Notes: generated from the sequence alone by a model not told the origin. Counted from the stretch's first letter, positions 10,001-18,804 are shown. The stretch: 64,000 bases of DNA from Paraeggerthella hongkongensis (GCF_003340345.1 NZ_PPTQ01000010.1:1-64000), one strand, 5' to 3'. Made by a program: numbers and translations.

Positions 10001-10514
10001 GGATTCTTCGGCGCGCGCGGACCTGGTTGAAACGCTGCAAGCGACCGACGGCGTGAAGACGGTGGCCAGCAACGACGAGACCATCGACGCGTACCACGAC
10101 ATGCTCTCGAGCGTGAACATGATCGTCGTGGTGCTGGTGGTGGCCGCCGCCGCGCTGGCGTTCATCGTGCTGTACAACCTCACGAACATCAACATCACCG
10201 AGCGCATGCGCGAAATCGCCACGCTCAAAGTGCTCGGATTCACCCCGCGCGAAATGAACGCCTACATCTTCCGTGAGACGTTTTTGCTGGCCGCCATCGG
10301 CTGCGCGGTCGGCTTGGTGCTCGGCGTGTGGATGGAGGGCTTCGTCGTGGTGACGGCCGAGGTGGACCAGGTGATGTTCGGGCGCACCATCCATGCGCTG
10401 AGCTTCTTGTGGGCGTTTTTGCTCACCATGCTGTTCACGTTGCTGGTCATGCTGGCTATGCGCGGCAAACTAGCCCGCATCGACATGGTCGAAAGCCTCA
10501 AGTCCAACGAGTAA
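7035..10514 (+). CDS. FtsX-like ABC permease with long coiled-coil domain
   Basis: This 1159-aa permease partners the ATPase just upstream. One N-terminal membrane helix (about residues 12-35) is followed by a MacB-like extracytoplasmic segment. A Gln/Ala-rich coiled coil covers about residues 258-590. Three helices then form the first FtsX domain (from about 617). A second extracytoplasmic segment and three more helices at the C-terminus form the second FtsX domain. The layout fits a single-chain, type VII-like transporter working on cell-surface substrates. The 330-residue coiled coil is its most distinctive part. The ATG at 7035 has only a weak Shine-Dalgarno, so translational coupling to the ATPase gene is likely. 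Confidence 0.88.
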   Translation: MKSAFAKETVRSITHSLGRFLAIAAIVALGTGFYAGLRMTAPDMKLAADEFFDGTALMDVRVLSTLGLTDADIAALRQVDGVESVMPAYETDVMVRVGDEQYATRVHSLPASASESDTSDGVHARSDDPDYLNRPILVEGSWPERAGECVLSANLVVNSGVRVGDTVTVLEGVQNVDETLATRTYKVVGLVNAPYYATSSSMGSTTLGTGSIQQFMYVPESDFSADLPFTEAFVTVKGAADERASSKAYDACVTAVEDRIKEIAPEREQARVDGLKEEAQKQLDQKRAEYESQKTEAQSQLDQAKQQLDDAAATIAQSEQQLSDGQVEYDRGAAQLAEQQESARQQLSSAEQQIADGQAQVDEARPRIEAASAQLQDAWAQWQQGADALADARARWQQQSDALDAGVHQAEQSIADLNARIAFLEEQLQTATDPVEIEKLQAEKAAAQTALASAQATLDALNAQKPALDQAREQLEAQQRQVDAAQSVLAGQQAAFDQQKAQFDASVQQLDQARSELSAARVQADAQIAAAQRQLEAAAAQLESGRSQLEQGKADYQSGLAEYERQKTEASDKLADAESQLNKAQKQIDDLAAPEWMVMDRDANYGVASFEADANRVDSIAQVFPFIFFLVAALVALTTMTRMVEEERTLIGTFKALGYRRTRIAGKYLVYAAVASGAGSLVGIAVLSQVLPAVIMRAYGIIYFVPNLPFPLPIDPFFALLSAGMGVGVTLLATLAAAAATLRERPALLMLPRAPKAGKRILLERATPLWKRLSFTWKVTFRNLFRYKKRFIMTVIGIAGCTALLLTGLGLSDAINDIIDKQFRDLTKYNVTITLDDDASKESLQTVDAVLDDSRLASGHTAVDRQNLLASGPGKSDAHIELVVPQDPGSFRQFFDLRTRVGHHPVELADDGLLLAEKLAGELGVSVGDTVTLTEQDAIGNATNTSYEATVTGVVENYVYNYAFMGPKLYERLTGEAPAFSTVLTIASTDSSARADLVETLQATDGVKTVASNDETIDAYHDMLSSVNMIVVVLVVAAAALAFIVLYNLTNINITERMREIATLKVLGFTPREMNAYIFRETFLLAAIGCAVGLVLGVWMEGFVVVTAEVDQVMFGRTIHALSFLWAFLLTMLFTLLVMLAMRGKLARIDMVESLKSNE

Positions 10515-10560
10515 TGCGCTACAATAACCCATTGACGATCGCTACAGAAGGGGACCCCTT

Positions 10561-11880
10561 ATGAAGGTAACTGAGAAGAAGCTCGAAGACGGGCTTATCC
10601 TGCTCGACGCCGTTGTTTCCACGGCGGAAGTGAGCCATGCGCTTACCATGGCCCAGTACGGTTTCGCCCAGCAGATGGGGATTCAGGCTCAGCCGGGCAA
10701 GCCGGTGGCGCAGGCCGTCGAGGAGCAGATGGGCATCAAGGATCTTGACGCTATCGTGCAGCAGCAGGCTATCGAGTATCTGGTGCCGTTCGCGATCGAC
10801 AAGCGCAACATCATGCCGGCGTATCCGCCTCAGCCGAAAGCAAAAGAGCCGCTCAAGCGGGGCCAGACGTTCTCGTTCGAGCTGCGCGTTGCTCCTAAGC
10901 CGGAGTACGAGCTGACCTCGTACGACCAGGTGACCATCACCGTTCCGCCGCTGGAAGTTCCCGAATCCGAAGTTGACGCGCAGATTGCGCAGATGGCCGA
11001 GAGCTACGCGGAGTTCGTGACCGACGAGCCCCATCCCGTAGGCGCCGGCGACAGCATGATGCTGGCGCTCGAGGCGTTCCAGGGCGGCGAGCGCATAGAA
11101 AACCTGTCGACCGATGGCCGTACGTACCTGATGGGGATGGGCTTGATGCCCGAGGCGTTCGAGAGCAACCTCATGGGCATGGAGGTAGGGGATACCAAGT
11201 CGTTCTCGTTCGAATTCCCCACCGGTGTAGGCGAGCAGGTTGAGACGATGGACTGCACGGTGACGATCAAAGAGATCCAGAAAAAGATCGTGCCGGAGAT
11301 CGACGACGCATGGGTGGAGAAGAACATGCCCATGTACCGCAACGCTGCAGCTTTGCGCGGGGGCATCGCTGATCGCATTCACGCCGATTACATGGCGCAG
11401 TACGAAGGGTTCAAGATGCAGATGGCCGCGGCAGAGCTGGGCAAGCGCTTCCAGGGCCGCATTGCCGACGAAGTGTACGAGTCCATGCGCTCCACGCTCA
11501 TGTCCAACCTGCGCGGCCAGCTTCAGCAGCAGGGCATTCCGCTTGACCAGTTCGTGGAAAGCCAGGGCGGCGAGCAGCAGTTCGGCATGATGACCATGAT
11601 GCAGACGCGCGAAATGCTCGTGCAGGGCTATGCTCTTGACGCTTTGTTCCGCCATGAAAAGATGACGCTGACCGACGAGGACATCGAGGCGGCTTGCCGT
11701 CAGATGAACCCGCAGAATCCGAAGGCCGCCCGTCGCGAAATGGAGGAGAGCGGTCGCGGCTTCGCTCTGCGTGAGGCTGCCGAGCGCATGAAGGCCAATC
11801 GCTGGCTTCTCGAGCACGCTATCGTGAACGTGGAGCAGCCGGCCGCCGCACAGCCGGCCCCTGCAGCCGACGCGGAATAG
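10561..11880 (+). CDS. Divergent trigger-factor-like chaperone
   Basis: The 439-aa protein has trigger-factor layout. An N-terminal domain begins MKVTEKKLEDG, a FKBP-like middle domain covers about residues 140-245 and ends in DCTVTIKEIQKK, and a helical C-terminal arm ends in an Ala/Pro tail. The family's ribosome-docking signature GFRxGKxP is degenerate, reading GIQAQPGKP at residues 40-48. It may therefore bind ribosomes poorly, or act as a free chaperone or prolyl isomerase. It starts with ATG after GAAGGGGACC, 46 nt after the permease. Whether the genome also has a canonical tig cannot be seen here. Confidence 0.8.
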   Translation: MKVTEKKLEDGLILLDAVVSTAEVSHALTMAQYGFAQQMGIQAQPGKPVAQAVEEQMGIKDLDAIVQQQAIEYLVPFAIDKRNIMPAYPPQPKAKEPLKRGQTFSFELRVAPKPEYELTSYDQVTITVPPLEVPESEVDAQIAQMAESYAEFVTDEPHPVGAGDSMMLALEAFQGGERIENLSTDGRTYLMGMGLMPEAFESNLMGMEVGDTKSFSFEFPTGVGEQVETMDCTVTIKEIQKKIVPEIDDAWVEKNMPMYRNAAALRGGIADRIHADYMAQYEGFKMQMAAAELGKRFQGRIADEVYESMRSTLMSNLRGQLQQQGIPLDQFVESQGGEQQFGMMTMMQTREMLVQGYALDALFRHEKMTLTDEDIEAACRQMNPQNPKAARREMEESGRGFALREAAERMKANRWLLEHAIVNVEQPAAAQPAPAADAE

Positions 11881-11916
11881 CGGCTGCGTCCGGCAGGCTC
11901 CCATCCAAGCGGTTTC

Positions 11917-11952
11917 GAGGCCCCCGATCTCCGAAGGGAAATCAGGGGCCTC
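11917..11952. terminator. Hairpin between convergent genes
   Basis: A 12-nt stem (11917-11928 against 11941-11952) pairs with one mismatch and is followed by TCTTG on the plus strand. It lies between the ends of the trigger-factor-like gene and the convergent EAL gene and may terminate the former. The tail is short in T, so the call is moderate. Confidence 0.5.
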
Positions 11953-12036
11953 TTGCTGCCGGCGTGTCTGTTGATTCGTTGCCCTGTCGTTCTGCCGTCT
12001 TGCGGCTCTGCGGCTCTGCGGATTGCTGCTTTGCCG

Positions 12037-13989
12037 TCAGGCGCCCTTGTCGTGCTTTGCGATGATGGCTGCAGCTTCGCTTGGCGGCAGCGGCTTTGAA
12101 AGCAGGTAGCCCTGCATGAGCGTGCAGCCGCATTGCCGGAGCATGCTGCGCTGCTCGGCGGTTTCGACGCCTTCGCACAGCACGTACGACCCCGTAGACG
12201 TGAAGCAGGCAATAAGATGCTCCAGGAACAAGTGGCCCCGGTCGTCTTCTGCAATGGACTTCAGGATGCTCTTGTCAAGCTTCACCACGTCGAACGGAAG
12301 CTCCAGCATCAGCGCGACGTTCGAGTATCCGGTACCGAAATCGTCCAGGTAAAACTTCACTCCCTGCTCGTTCATGGTGTTCATGAACGAGCGTACGGTA
12401 TCCGGGTTCGCAGCGATGGCGCTCTCGGTTATCTCGATGCGCAGAAACGAGGGAGGTATGCCATGCTTTCGCACGATGGCGAGCACGGTTTCCGCCAGGT
12501 CGTTTTGGATGAACTGCACGGCCGAGAAATTGACCGAAACGCCTCGCATCGACGTGTTCGGATGGGCGGCGCGATACGATGCGGCGAACGCGCATGCTTC
12601 TTCAAGCACGATTTCCGTCAAACTTGCGATGAGCCCGGTTTGCTCGGCAGTGGAGATGAACTCGTTGGGCGGAATGGCCCCCAGCTTCTCGTCGTTGAGC
12701 CGGCATAGCACTTCGGCCATGACGAACTCTTCCGTACGCTCGAACCAAATGGGCTGGATCTGCGTTGACAGGCTTCTTTCGGCGATAGCCTTGCGCAAGG
12801 CGTCCGCAATGGCACTGCGGCGATGTATCTCGTCGATCATCTCGGGGGTGCACATGCAGGGCGTTCCCGGCTCGAGCGCTTTGGCGCGGGCTACGGCGTA
12901 TTCGAGCGCTGCGCTTACATCCTGCGGATTGTCGGCGATGTCGGGGTGGGAAACGACTCCCATGACGAACCCGATCGAATACGACTGAGCCCCTATGCTC
13001 CAGGTTCTGCAAAGGCTTTGACGCAGCTGCTCGACAACGTCCGACGCCGCCTCGGATGCATCGCGATCCTTGCAGGCGCGTTCGTCGAACACGAAAGCGA
13101 ACTGGTCGCCGCTGTATCGGTACAGGCTGGCGCATCCTTTGATGGCGGACAAAAAGCTCGCGAATTCCTGCAGGAAGCGGTCTCCGTTCTCGTTGCCGAA
13201 TCGGTCGTTGATGAACTTGAAGTTCGAGATCGACACCAGCACGACCGTGAATCCCTGGCCTCGGTCGTGGAGAAACGACACCATGGACAAGAACTCTTGA
13301 CGGTTCGGTATGCCGGTGAGCAGGTCCACCGAAAGCCGTTTGTTCTGCAGGTACAGGTAGATGATCAAAAGCGCGCAGGCCGCTGCCGCGCCGGACAGCA
13401 GGTGCTGCGGAAACATCTGCTGCGCGAACACCACGGCGAATGCCAAGAGGGGAAACGTCGCCAGGATTCGTCGCGCATCCCGACGTATGGAATCGCGGGA
13501 AAGGGCTACGACGAACAGGCACGCGGCGCAGTAAAAGTATGCAACCAGGTACGCCACGTAATAGAAGGGTCCTCGATGATAGGCGCCCGTCGCGTCGATC
13601 GAGAACAGCCAGCCGGTTGCCGCGCTTGCCGCTACGCAGATCAGATATGCCAGACAAGGCGCGGCGCACAGGGCCAGCGAAGTGCGGTTGAGGGGTCGGG
13701 TTTCGTCTATGACGGCCGAAGTGTAGTAGAAGTAGGTGGCAGCCAGAAGGGGCGTGAGCGCGAAATGGGCTGCGGTTGCAAGCCAGGTGACAGCGGCCAG
13801 CTCCAAAGGGGCGAACATAATGAGATACGACGAGCACAGGCTGGCAATGCTCGCCGCCATGGTCATCGTCAGGCATGCGTGGAACAAGCGGTTCTTAGGG
13901 GATGGGACGCCGTGGCTTCTTCGGGAGTACACCGATATGATGGATACGATGATGAGCGCAACGATCTCGGGCAGGGTGTTCCACGTCAT
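12037..13989 (-). CDS. Membrane GGDEF-EAL protein, likely c-di-GMP phosphodiesterase
   Basis: The 650-aa protein has about seven N-terminal membrane helices (residues 1-210), a GGDEF domain (about 215-380) and an EAL domain (about 390-645). The GGDEF signature reads SGDQF, losing the catalytic glutamate, so cyclase activity is unlikely. The EAL core looks functional: AEVLCRL in place of EALxR, VNFS, ITES, LDDFGTGYS, KLDKS, EGVET and QGY. It probably senses a membrane signal and degrades c-di-GMP. The start chosen is MTWNTLPE; a longer frame extends upstream into GC-rich non-coding DNA. It is the only minus-strand gene in the block splitting the S10 operon. Confidence 0.85.
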   Translation of the reverse strand: MTWNTLPEIVALIIVSIISVYSRRSHGVPSPKNRLFHACLTMTMAASIASLCSSYLIMFAPLELAAVTWLATAAHFALTPLLAATYFYYTSAVIDETRPLNRTSLALCAAPCLAYLICVAASAATGWLFSIDATGAYHRGPFYYVAYLVAYFYCAACLFVVALSRDSIRRDARRILATFPLLAFAVVFAQQMFPQHLLSGAAAACALLIIYLYLQNKRLSVDLLTGIPNRQEFLSMVSFLHDRGQGFTVVLVSISNFKFINDRFGNENGDRFLQEFASFLSAIKGCASLYRYSGDQFAFVFDERACKDRDASEAASDVVEQLRQSLCRTWSIGAQSYSIGFVMGVVSHPDIADNPQDVSAALEYAVARAKALEPGTPCMCTPEMIDEIHRRSAIADALRKAIAERSLSTQIQPIWFERTEEFVMAEVLCRLNDEKLGAIPPNEFISTAEQTGLIASLTEIVLEEACAFAASYRAAHPNTSMRGVSVNFSAVQFIQNDLAETVLAIVRKHGIPPSFLRIEITESAIAANPDTVRSFMNTMNEQGVKFYLDDFGTGYSNVALMLELPFDVVKLDKSILKSIAEDDRGHLFLEHLIACFTSTGSYVLCEGVETAEQRSMLRQCGCTLMQGYLLSKPLPPSEAAAIIAKHDKGA

Positions 13990-14298
13990 GGGTGGCCGAC
14001 TTTCTTCGCGGTGGTGCCGGTCGAACGGTAAAGCTCGCTTCAGTCTTCGCAGTATTGTACCCCTTCGCACGGCGAAGAGCGGACGCCTTTGCCGCATGGT
14101 GCGGCAAAGGACCCAATGCGCTGCTCGCGGGCTTTTGTGCGCGAATTGCCATAGGTGCCCATTCGCCGTTTGCCGCTGTCCGCTGGTTGTCGTGCTTCGT
14201 TGCCCGCCCCTGCCGCTCGCTGGCCGCCACACCTCGCCACCCGCCGCACCTCGCCCCCGTCGCATCTCGCCGCTCGCCACCTGCCGCGCTTCGTCGTG
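13990..14298. other. GC-rich non-coding region upstream of the EAL gene
   Basis: This stretch holds a perfect 11-bp hairpin, CCTTTGCCGCA/TGCGGCAAAGG, at 14086-14110. It also holds a low-complexity C-rich tract of CCGC/CTCGCC-type repeats at about 14205-14290. A minus-strand TACAAT at 14054-14059 could be the -10 box of the EAL gene, but no convincing -35 accompanies it. No gene is seen. Confidence 0.5.
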
Positions 14299-14436
14299 TC
14301 AAAACGAGCGAGTTTTGCGGCGGTTTTTCGCTTCCGAGCCACCGAACTCGGAGAGACGTTTTGCAAAGCACCAGGTCACAAGCTTGCATGACCTCTTTAT
14401 CCTCGTTTGAGGACCAGCAAAACTCGTCCGTTTTGG
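14299..14436. repeat. Multi-hairpin element C
   Basis: Outer arms TCAAAACGAGCGAGTTTTGC (14299-14318) and GCAAAACTCGTCCGTTTTGG (14417-14436) pair along 20 nt with two G-U pairs and one mismatch if read as RNA. Inside are three further hairpins: 14334-14351 (CCGAG/CTCGG), 14373-14394 (AGGTCA/TGACCT) and 14401-14412 (CCTC/GAGG). The layout is a closed multi-branch structure. It shares the 12-mer GGCGGTTTTTCG (14319-14330) and the string GGTCACA with elements A and B. Confidence 0.75.
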
Positions 14437-14620
14437 CAGCGGGCCCAACAAAGGCCCCGCCGCAACCCCGCCAGAGCCCCAGCGCAAGCCGCCGCAACTC
14501 GCAACGCCGTCGATCCCGGCAAATCCCACGCTCCGCGAATCGCGCGCCGTGCCCCGCTTGCTCGCCTTGTGTTCAGGTTGTGTGCGAAGGGGACCTCGAA
14601 TGGCCATCAGGAAATACTTC

Positions 14621-14649
14621 TTGAAACTCCTTTCGATTCTGCGTATAAT
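14621..14649 (+). promoter_or_regulatory. Promoter of the rplB-secY operon
   Basis: TTGAAA at 14621-14626, a 17-bp spacer and TATAAT at 14644-14649 form an almost perfect housekeeping promoter. It gives the split second half of the S10 operon its own transcription start near 14656. Confidence 0.88.
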
Positions 14650-14655
14650 TCTCGG

Positions 14656-14816
14656 TTGCGTCTGGTCTTTGATGGATACACCCGGGCGCGTGGCATACCG
14701 GAGTCACGGGGGCCCAGCCTCCCCAAGGTTCCCGGAGGCAATCGGAGCCACGAAGAGACAAAGGGTTTTCGGTGTACGGAGAGGCGTGCGAGCGATAACC
14801 CGCAGAAAGGAAAGAA
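14656..14816 (+). promoter_or_regulatory. 160-nt 5' leader of rplB
   Basis: The stretch between the promoter and rplB is a long leader rich in short G/C complements. Positions 14672-14694 match 237-259 upstream of rpsL at 20 of 23 bases. It could host feedback control by a ribosomal protein, but no known leader family is recognised. AAAGGAAAGAA before 14817 is the ribosome binding site. Confidence 0.4.
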
Positions 14817-15647
<831 letters not shown>

Positions 15648-15669
15648 CGCAAAGCGTTAAGGAGTAATA

Positions 15670-15945
15670 GTGAGTAGAAGTTTGAAGAAGGGTCCTTTCG
15701 TTGAACCGCGCCTTCTCGGTCGTATCGAGGCAATGAACGCGGCGGGCGAGAAGAACGTCATCAAGACCTGGTCGCGCTCGAGCACCATCTTCCCGGACAT
15801 GGTGGGTCACACCATCGCCGTCCATGATGGCCGCAAGCATGTGCCGGTATACGTTACGGAATCCATGGTCGGCCACAAGCTGGGCGAATTCGCCCCGACC
15901 CGCACGTTCAAGGGTCACTCCGCCGACAAGGGCAAGAAGAAATAG
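15670..15945 (+). CDS. rpsS: 30S ribosomal protein S19
   Basis: S19 is a 30S head protein next to the A site and the B1 bridge. The 91-aa product begins [15 protein letters not shown] and has normal length. The start is GTG at 15670 after AAGGAG. Order rplB-rpsS-rplV is canonical, with a 12-nt gap to rplV. Confidence 0.97.
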   Translation: MSRSLKKGPFVEPRLLGRIEAMNAAGEKNVIKTWSRSSTIFPDMVGHTIAVHDGRKHVPVYVTESMVGHKLGEFAPTRTFKGHSADKGKKK

Positions 15946-15957
15946 AAGGGGTGAACA

Positions 15958-16299
15958 ATGGAAGCTAAAGCTACTGCACGCTACGTCCGCGTTTCGCCCC
16001 GTAAGGCGCGCATCGTTATCGATCTGATCCGCGGCAAGTCTGTGCCTGCTGCTCGCGAGATCCTGCTGTTCTCGGACCGCGCTATCGCCGAGGTCGTCGC
16101 CAAGGTGCTCGACTCCGCTGTGGCCAACGCCGAGAACCAGCATCACGTGCGTCCCGAGACGCTCGTCGTGAAGACGGCCTTCGCCGACGAAGGCCCCACG
16201 TACAAGCGCATTCGTCCGCGCGCTAAGGGTTCCGCGTCGCGCATTCGCAAGCGCACGAGCCACATCACCATCATCGTTGCACCGCGAGAGGAGGCATAA
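15958..16299 (+). CDS. rplV: 50S ribosomal protein L22
   Basis: L22 lines the exit tunnel with a long beta hairpin that is a site of macrolide resistance changes. The 113-aa product is typical; the loop around [20 protein letters not shown] is complete, with no visible deletion. ATG at 15958 follows GAAGGGG. The rpsC Shine-Dalgarno lies in its last codons. Confidence 0.97.
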   Translation: MEAKATARYVRVSPRKARIVIDLIRGKSVPAAREILLFSDRAIAEVVAKVLDSAVANAENQHHVRPETLVVKTAFADEGPTYKRIRPRAKGSASRIRKRTSHITIIVAPREEA

Positions 16300-16304
16300 G
16301 CCGC

Positions 16305-17018
16305 ATGGGTCAGAAAGTAAGCCCCACCGGGTTCCGCCTTGGCATCACCGAGGAATGGCGTAGCCGCTGGTACGCCGACAAGGATTACGCCAAGAACCTG
16401 GAAAACGACTTGGCCATCAGGAAGTTCCTGGACAAGCACCTCGCTCGTGCCGCCGTCTCCAAGGTTGAGATCGAGCGCGCCGGCGACAAGATCAAGATCA
16501 TCATCACGACCGCTCGTCCGGGCGTTGTGATCGGCAAGAAGGGCGCCGAGATCGATTCTCTGCGCAAGAAGCTGGAGAAGGTTGCCAACGGCCCCGTCAG
16601 CATCGAGGTCATCGAGGTCAAGCGCCCCGAGCTCGACGCCGAGCTGATCGCTCAGTCCGTGGCCGAGCAGCTGGTGGGCCGCGTTGCCTTCCGTCGCGCT
16701 ATGCGCAAGGCTGTTCAGTCCGCCCGCAAGAGCGGCGCCAAGGGCATCCGTATCCAGTGCTCCGGCCGTCTGGGCGGCGCTGAGATGAGCCGTCGCGAGT
16801 GGTATCGCGAGGGTCGCGTGCCGCTGCACACGCTGCGTGCCAAGATCGACTACGGTTTCGCCACCGCTGCTACCACGATGGGCTCCATCGGCGTGCAGGT
16901 GTGGGTGTACCACGGCGAAGTGATGCCTGGCCAGAAGGCGCCGCAGCCGGCGCTCGAGGGCAGCTCCCGTCCGAGCCGTCCCCGTCGCAACGATCGTAAC
17001 GATAGGAGGGCGAAGTAA
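16305..17018 (+). CDS. rpsC: 30S ribosomal protein S3
   Basis: S3 forms part of the mRNA entry channel with helicase activity. The 237-aa product begins [13 protein letters not shown]. It has a KH-type domain with the GKKGAEID loop and a basic tail rich in Arg and Asn. The ribosome binding site GAGAGGAGG lies inside the end of rplV. The stop codon is immediately followed by the rplP ATG. Confidence 0.97.
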   Translation: MGQKVSPTGFRLGITEEWRSRWYADKDYAKNLENDLAIRKFLDKHLARAAVSKVEIERAGDKIKIIITTARPGVVIGKKGAEIDSLRKKLEKVANGPVSIEVIEVKRPELDAELIAQSVAEQLVGRVAFRRAMRKAVQSARKSGAKGIRIQCSGRLGGAEMSRREWYREGRVPLHTLRAKIDYGFATAATTMGSIGVQVWVYHGEVMPGQKAPQPALEGSSRPSRPRRNDRNDRRAK

Positions 17019-17441
17019 ATGCTCGTACCTAAGCGCGTTAAGCACCGCAAGGTGCAGCGTGGCTCCATGAAGGGCCAGGCCAAGGGCGGTACCCGCCTGA
17101 ATCACGGCGAATACGGCATCCAGGCGCTTGAGGCTCATTGGATCACCAACCGCCAGATCGAGGCCGCTCGTATCGCCATGACCCGTCACATGAAGCGTGG
17201 CGGTAAGGTTTGGATCACCATCTTCCCGGACAAGCCGATCACGAAGAAGCCGGCTGAAACCCGCATGGGTTCCGGCAAGGGCAACCCCGAGGCGTGGGTC
17301 GCGGTCGTTAAGCCCGGCCGCATCATGTTCGAAATCGCCGGCGTCGACGAGGAAACCGCCAAAGAGGCGCTTCGTCTGGCCATCAACAAGTTGCCCATCA
17401 AGTGCAAGATTGTTTCCAAGGAAACGGAAGGGCAGGAATAA
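17019..17441 (+). CDS. rplP: 50S ribosomal protein L16
   Basis: L16 organises the A-site region of 23S rRNA. The 140-aa protein begins [15 protein letters not shown] and includes [22 protein letters not shown] at 17019 abuts the rpsC stop and uses GGAGGG in the rpsC tail. The rpmC ATG directly follows its stop, so this trio is tightly coupled. Confidence 0.97.
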   Translation: MLVPKRVKHRKVQRGSMKGQAKGGTRLNHGEYGIQALEAHWITNRQIEAARIAMTRHMKRGGKVWITIFPDKPITKKPAETRMGSGKGNPEAWVAVVKPGRIMFEIAGVDEETAKEALRLAINKLPIKCKIVSKETEGQE

Positions 17442-17636
17442 ATGAAAGCAGCAGAGATCCGTGAGCTGTCTGCCGACGATTTGCAGGCGAAACTCAAGGA
17501 AGCGCGCGCGGAGCTTTTCAACCTGCGCTTCCAGATGGCTACGAGCCAGCTTGACAACACCGCCCGCGTGAAGCAGGTCAAAAAGGACATCGCACGCATT
17601 CAGACCGAAATGCGCGCCCGCGAGCTGAACGCTTAG
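17442..17636 (+). CDS. rpmC: 50S ribosomal protein L29
   Basis: L29 is a two-helix protein beside the tunnel exit. The 64-aa product [18 protein letters not shown] has the family's start and length, and the [15 protein letters not shown] segment is conserved. It follows rplP with no gap. The ribosome binding site GGAAGGGCAGG lies in the end of rplP. Confidence 0.96.
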   Translation: MKAAEIRELSADDLQAKLKEARAELFNLRFQMATSQLDNTARVKQVKKDIARIQTEMRARELNA

Positions 17637-17664
17637 GCTTGTCGGTAAGGAAGGTTGGATATAC

Positions 17665-17925
17665 ATGAGCGAAGATCGCAACTCCCGTAAGGTCCGTCAG
17701 GGCGTCGTCGTAAGCGCCGTGAACGACAAGACCTGCGTGGTGCTAGTCAAGGAGCGCAAGCCGCATCCGGTGTACGGCAAGATGATGACGACGACGAAGA
17801 AGTTCCACGCCCACGACGAGAACAACGAGGCTGGCGTCGGCGATACCGTCCAGATCATGGAGACCCGTCCGCTGTCTAAGATGAAGCGCTGGCGTCTGGT
17901 GAAGATCGTCGAGAAGGCCAAGTAG
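17665..17925 (+). CDS. rpsQ: 30S ribosomal protein S17
   Basis: S17 is an OB-fold primary 16S rRNA binder. The 86-aa product begins [17 protein letters not shown] and contains [12 protein letters not shown] at 17665 is preceded by AAGGAAGG. It is the last gene of the classical S10 series, and rplN of the spc series follows after 52 nt without a terminator. Confidence 0.96.
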   Translation: MSEDRNSRKVRQGVVVSAVNDKTCVVLVKERKPHPVYGKMMTTTKKFHAHDENNEAGVGDTVQIMETRPLSKMKRWRLVKIVEKAK

Positions 17926-17977
17926 TCAGAGGCGAATATTCGCTTCAGACTACCGAGATGAAAGTTAGGTTAAAGCA

Positions 17978-18346
17978 ATGATTCAGATGCAAACCATGCT
18001 CGCAGTGGCCGACAACTCCGGCGCTCGCAAGGTGCAGTGCATCAAGGTCCTGGGCGGCTCTAAGCGCCGTTACGCAGGACTGGGCGATGTCATCATCTGC
18101 AGCGTCAAAGAAGCGGCGCCGAACACCAACGTCAAAAAGGGCGATGTGGTGCGCTGCGTGGTCGTGCGCGTGAAGAAGGAAGTGCGCCGCAACGACGGTA
18201 GCTATATCAAGTTCGACCAGAACGCCGCCGTGCTCATCGATACGAACGGTGCCCCCCGCGGCACGCGTATCTTCGGGCCCGTTGCTCGCGAGCTGCGCGA
18301 CAAGAAGTACATGAAGATCGTGTCCCTGGCACCTGAGACGCTCTAA
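17978..18346 (+). CDS. rplN: 50S ribosomal protein L14
   Basis: L14 contacts 16S rRNA helix 14 and binds the silencing factor RsfS. The 122-aa product begins [18 protein letters not shown] and is full length. The ATG at 17978 has only a weak AAAG upstream signal. rplX follows after 14 nt with an excellent AAGGAGGTG. Confidence 0.97.
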   Translation: MIQMQTMLAVADNSGARKVQCIKVLGGSKRRYAGLGDVIICSVKEAAPNTNVKKGDVVRCVVVRVKKEVRRNDGSYIKFDQNAAVLIDTNGAPRGTRIFGPVARELRDKKYMKIVSLAPETL

Positions 18347-18360
18347 GGAGGTGTGCGCCA

Positions 18361-18681
18361 ATGAATAGCATGAACATCAAAAAGGGCGATAAGGTGAAGG
18401 TCCTGTCCGGCAAGGACAAGGGCAAGGAATCCACGGTTCTTCACGCTCTTCCGCAGAAGCAGCGCGTGGTCGTCGAGAAGGTCGGCGTCGTCAAGAAGGC
18501 GCTGCGTCCGACGCAGCAGAACCCCCAGGGCGGTATCGCGTCCGTCGAGGCTCCCATCCACGTGTCGAACGTGATGCTGGTGTGCCCGGCCTGCAAGCAG
18601 CCCACCCGCGTGTCCAAGCGTGTCACCGACGAGGGCAAGAAAGTCCGCGTCTGCAAGAAGTGCGGCAAGGATATCGACTAG
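18361..18681 (+). CDS. rplX: 50S ribosomal protein L24
   Basis: L24 initiates 50S assembly and lies at the tunnel exit. The 106-aa product has a KOW motif ([17 protein letters not shown]) near the N-terminus. Its C-terminal half holds CPACKQ and CKKCG, a possible four-cysteine zinc site. ATG at 18361 follows AAGGAGGTG. A structured 123-nt gap separates it from rplE. Confidence 0.96.
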   Translation: MNSMNIKKGDKVKVLSGKDKGKESTVLHALPQKQRVVVEKVGVVKKALRPTQQNPQGGIASVEAPIHVSNVMLVCPACKQPTRVSKRVTDEGKKVRVCKKCGKDID

Positions 18682-18804
18682 AATAAGCAACGGAGGAGCC
18701 GCGGCGGCAACGCCGGGCCCCTCCGAGGTTATGGCCCCGGCCGAATTCGGCTAGGGACGCAGGGTCGGAAATCCTGCGTTTAATTCATCGAAAGGATTGA
18801 AAGC
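18682..18804 (+). promoter_or_regulatory. Structured gap upstream of rplE
   Basis: The gap contains three hairpins. GGAGG/CCTCC (18692-18696 with 18720-18724) encloses GGCG-GCAA-CGCC with a GNRA-type loop. GCCGAATTCGGC spans 18740-18751. ACGCAGG/CCTGCGT pairs 18757-18763 with 18773-18779. In E. coli the L24-L5 junction is where S8 represses the spc operon, so a regulatory role is plausible. The S8 consensus itself is not recognised here. Confidence 0.5.

Noticed and set aside
14597-14816. Small frame ahead of rplB as a leader peptide
   Set aside because: The frames overlap the promoter boxes and have no Shine-Dalgarno; simple leader RNA is more likely.
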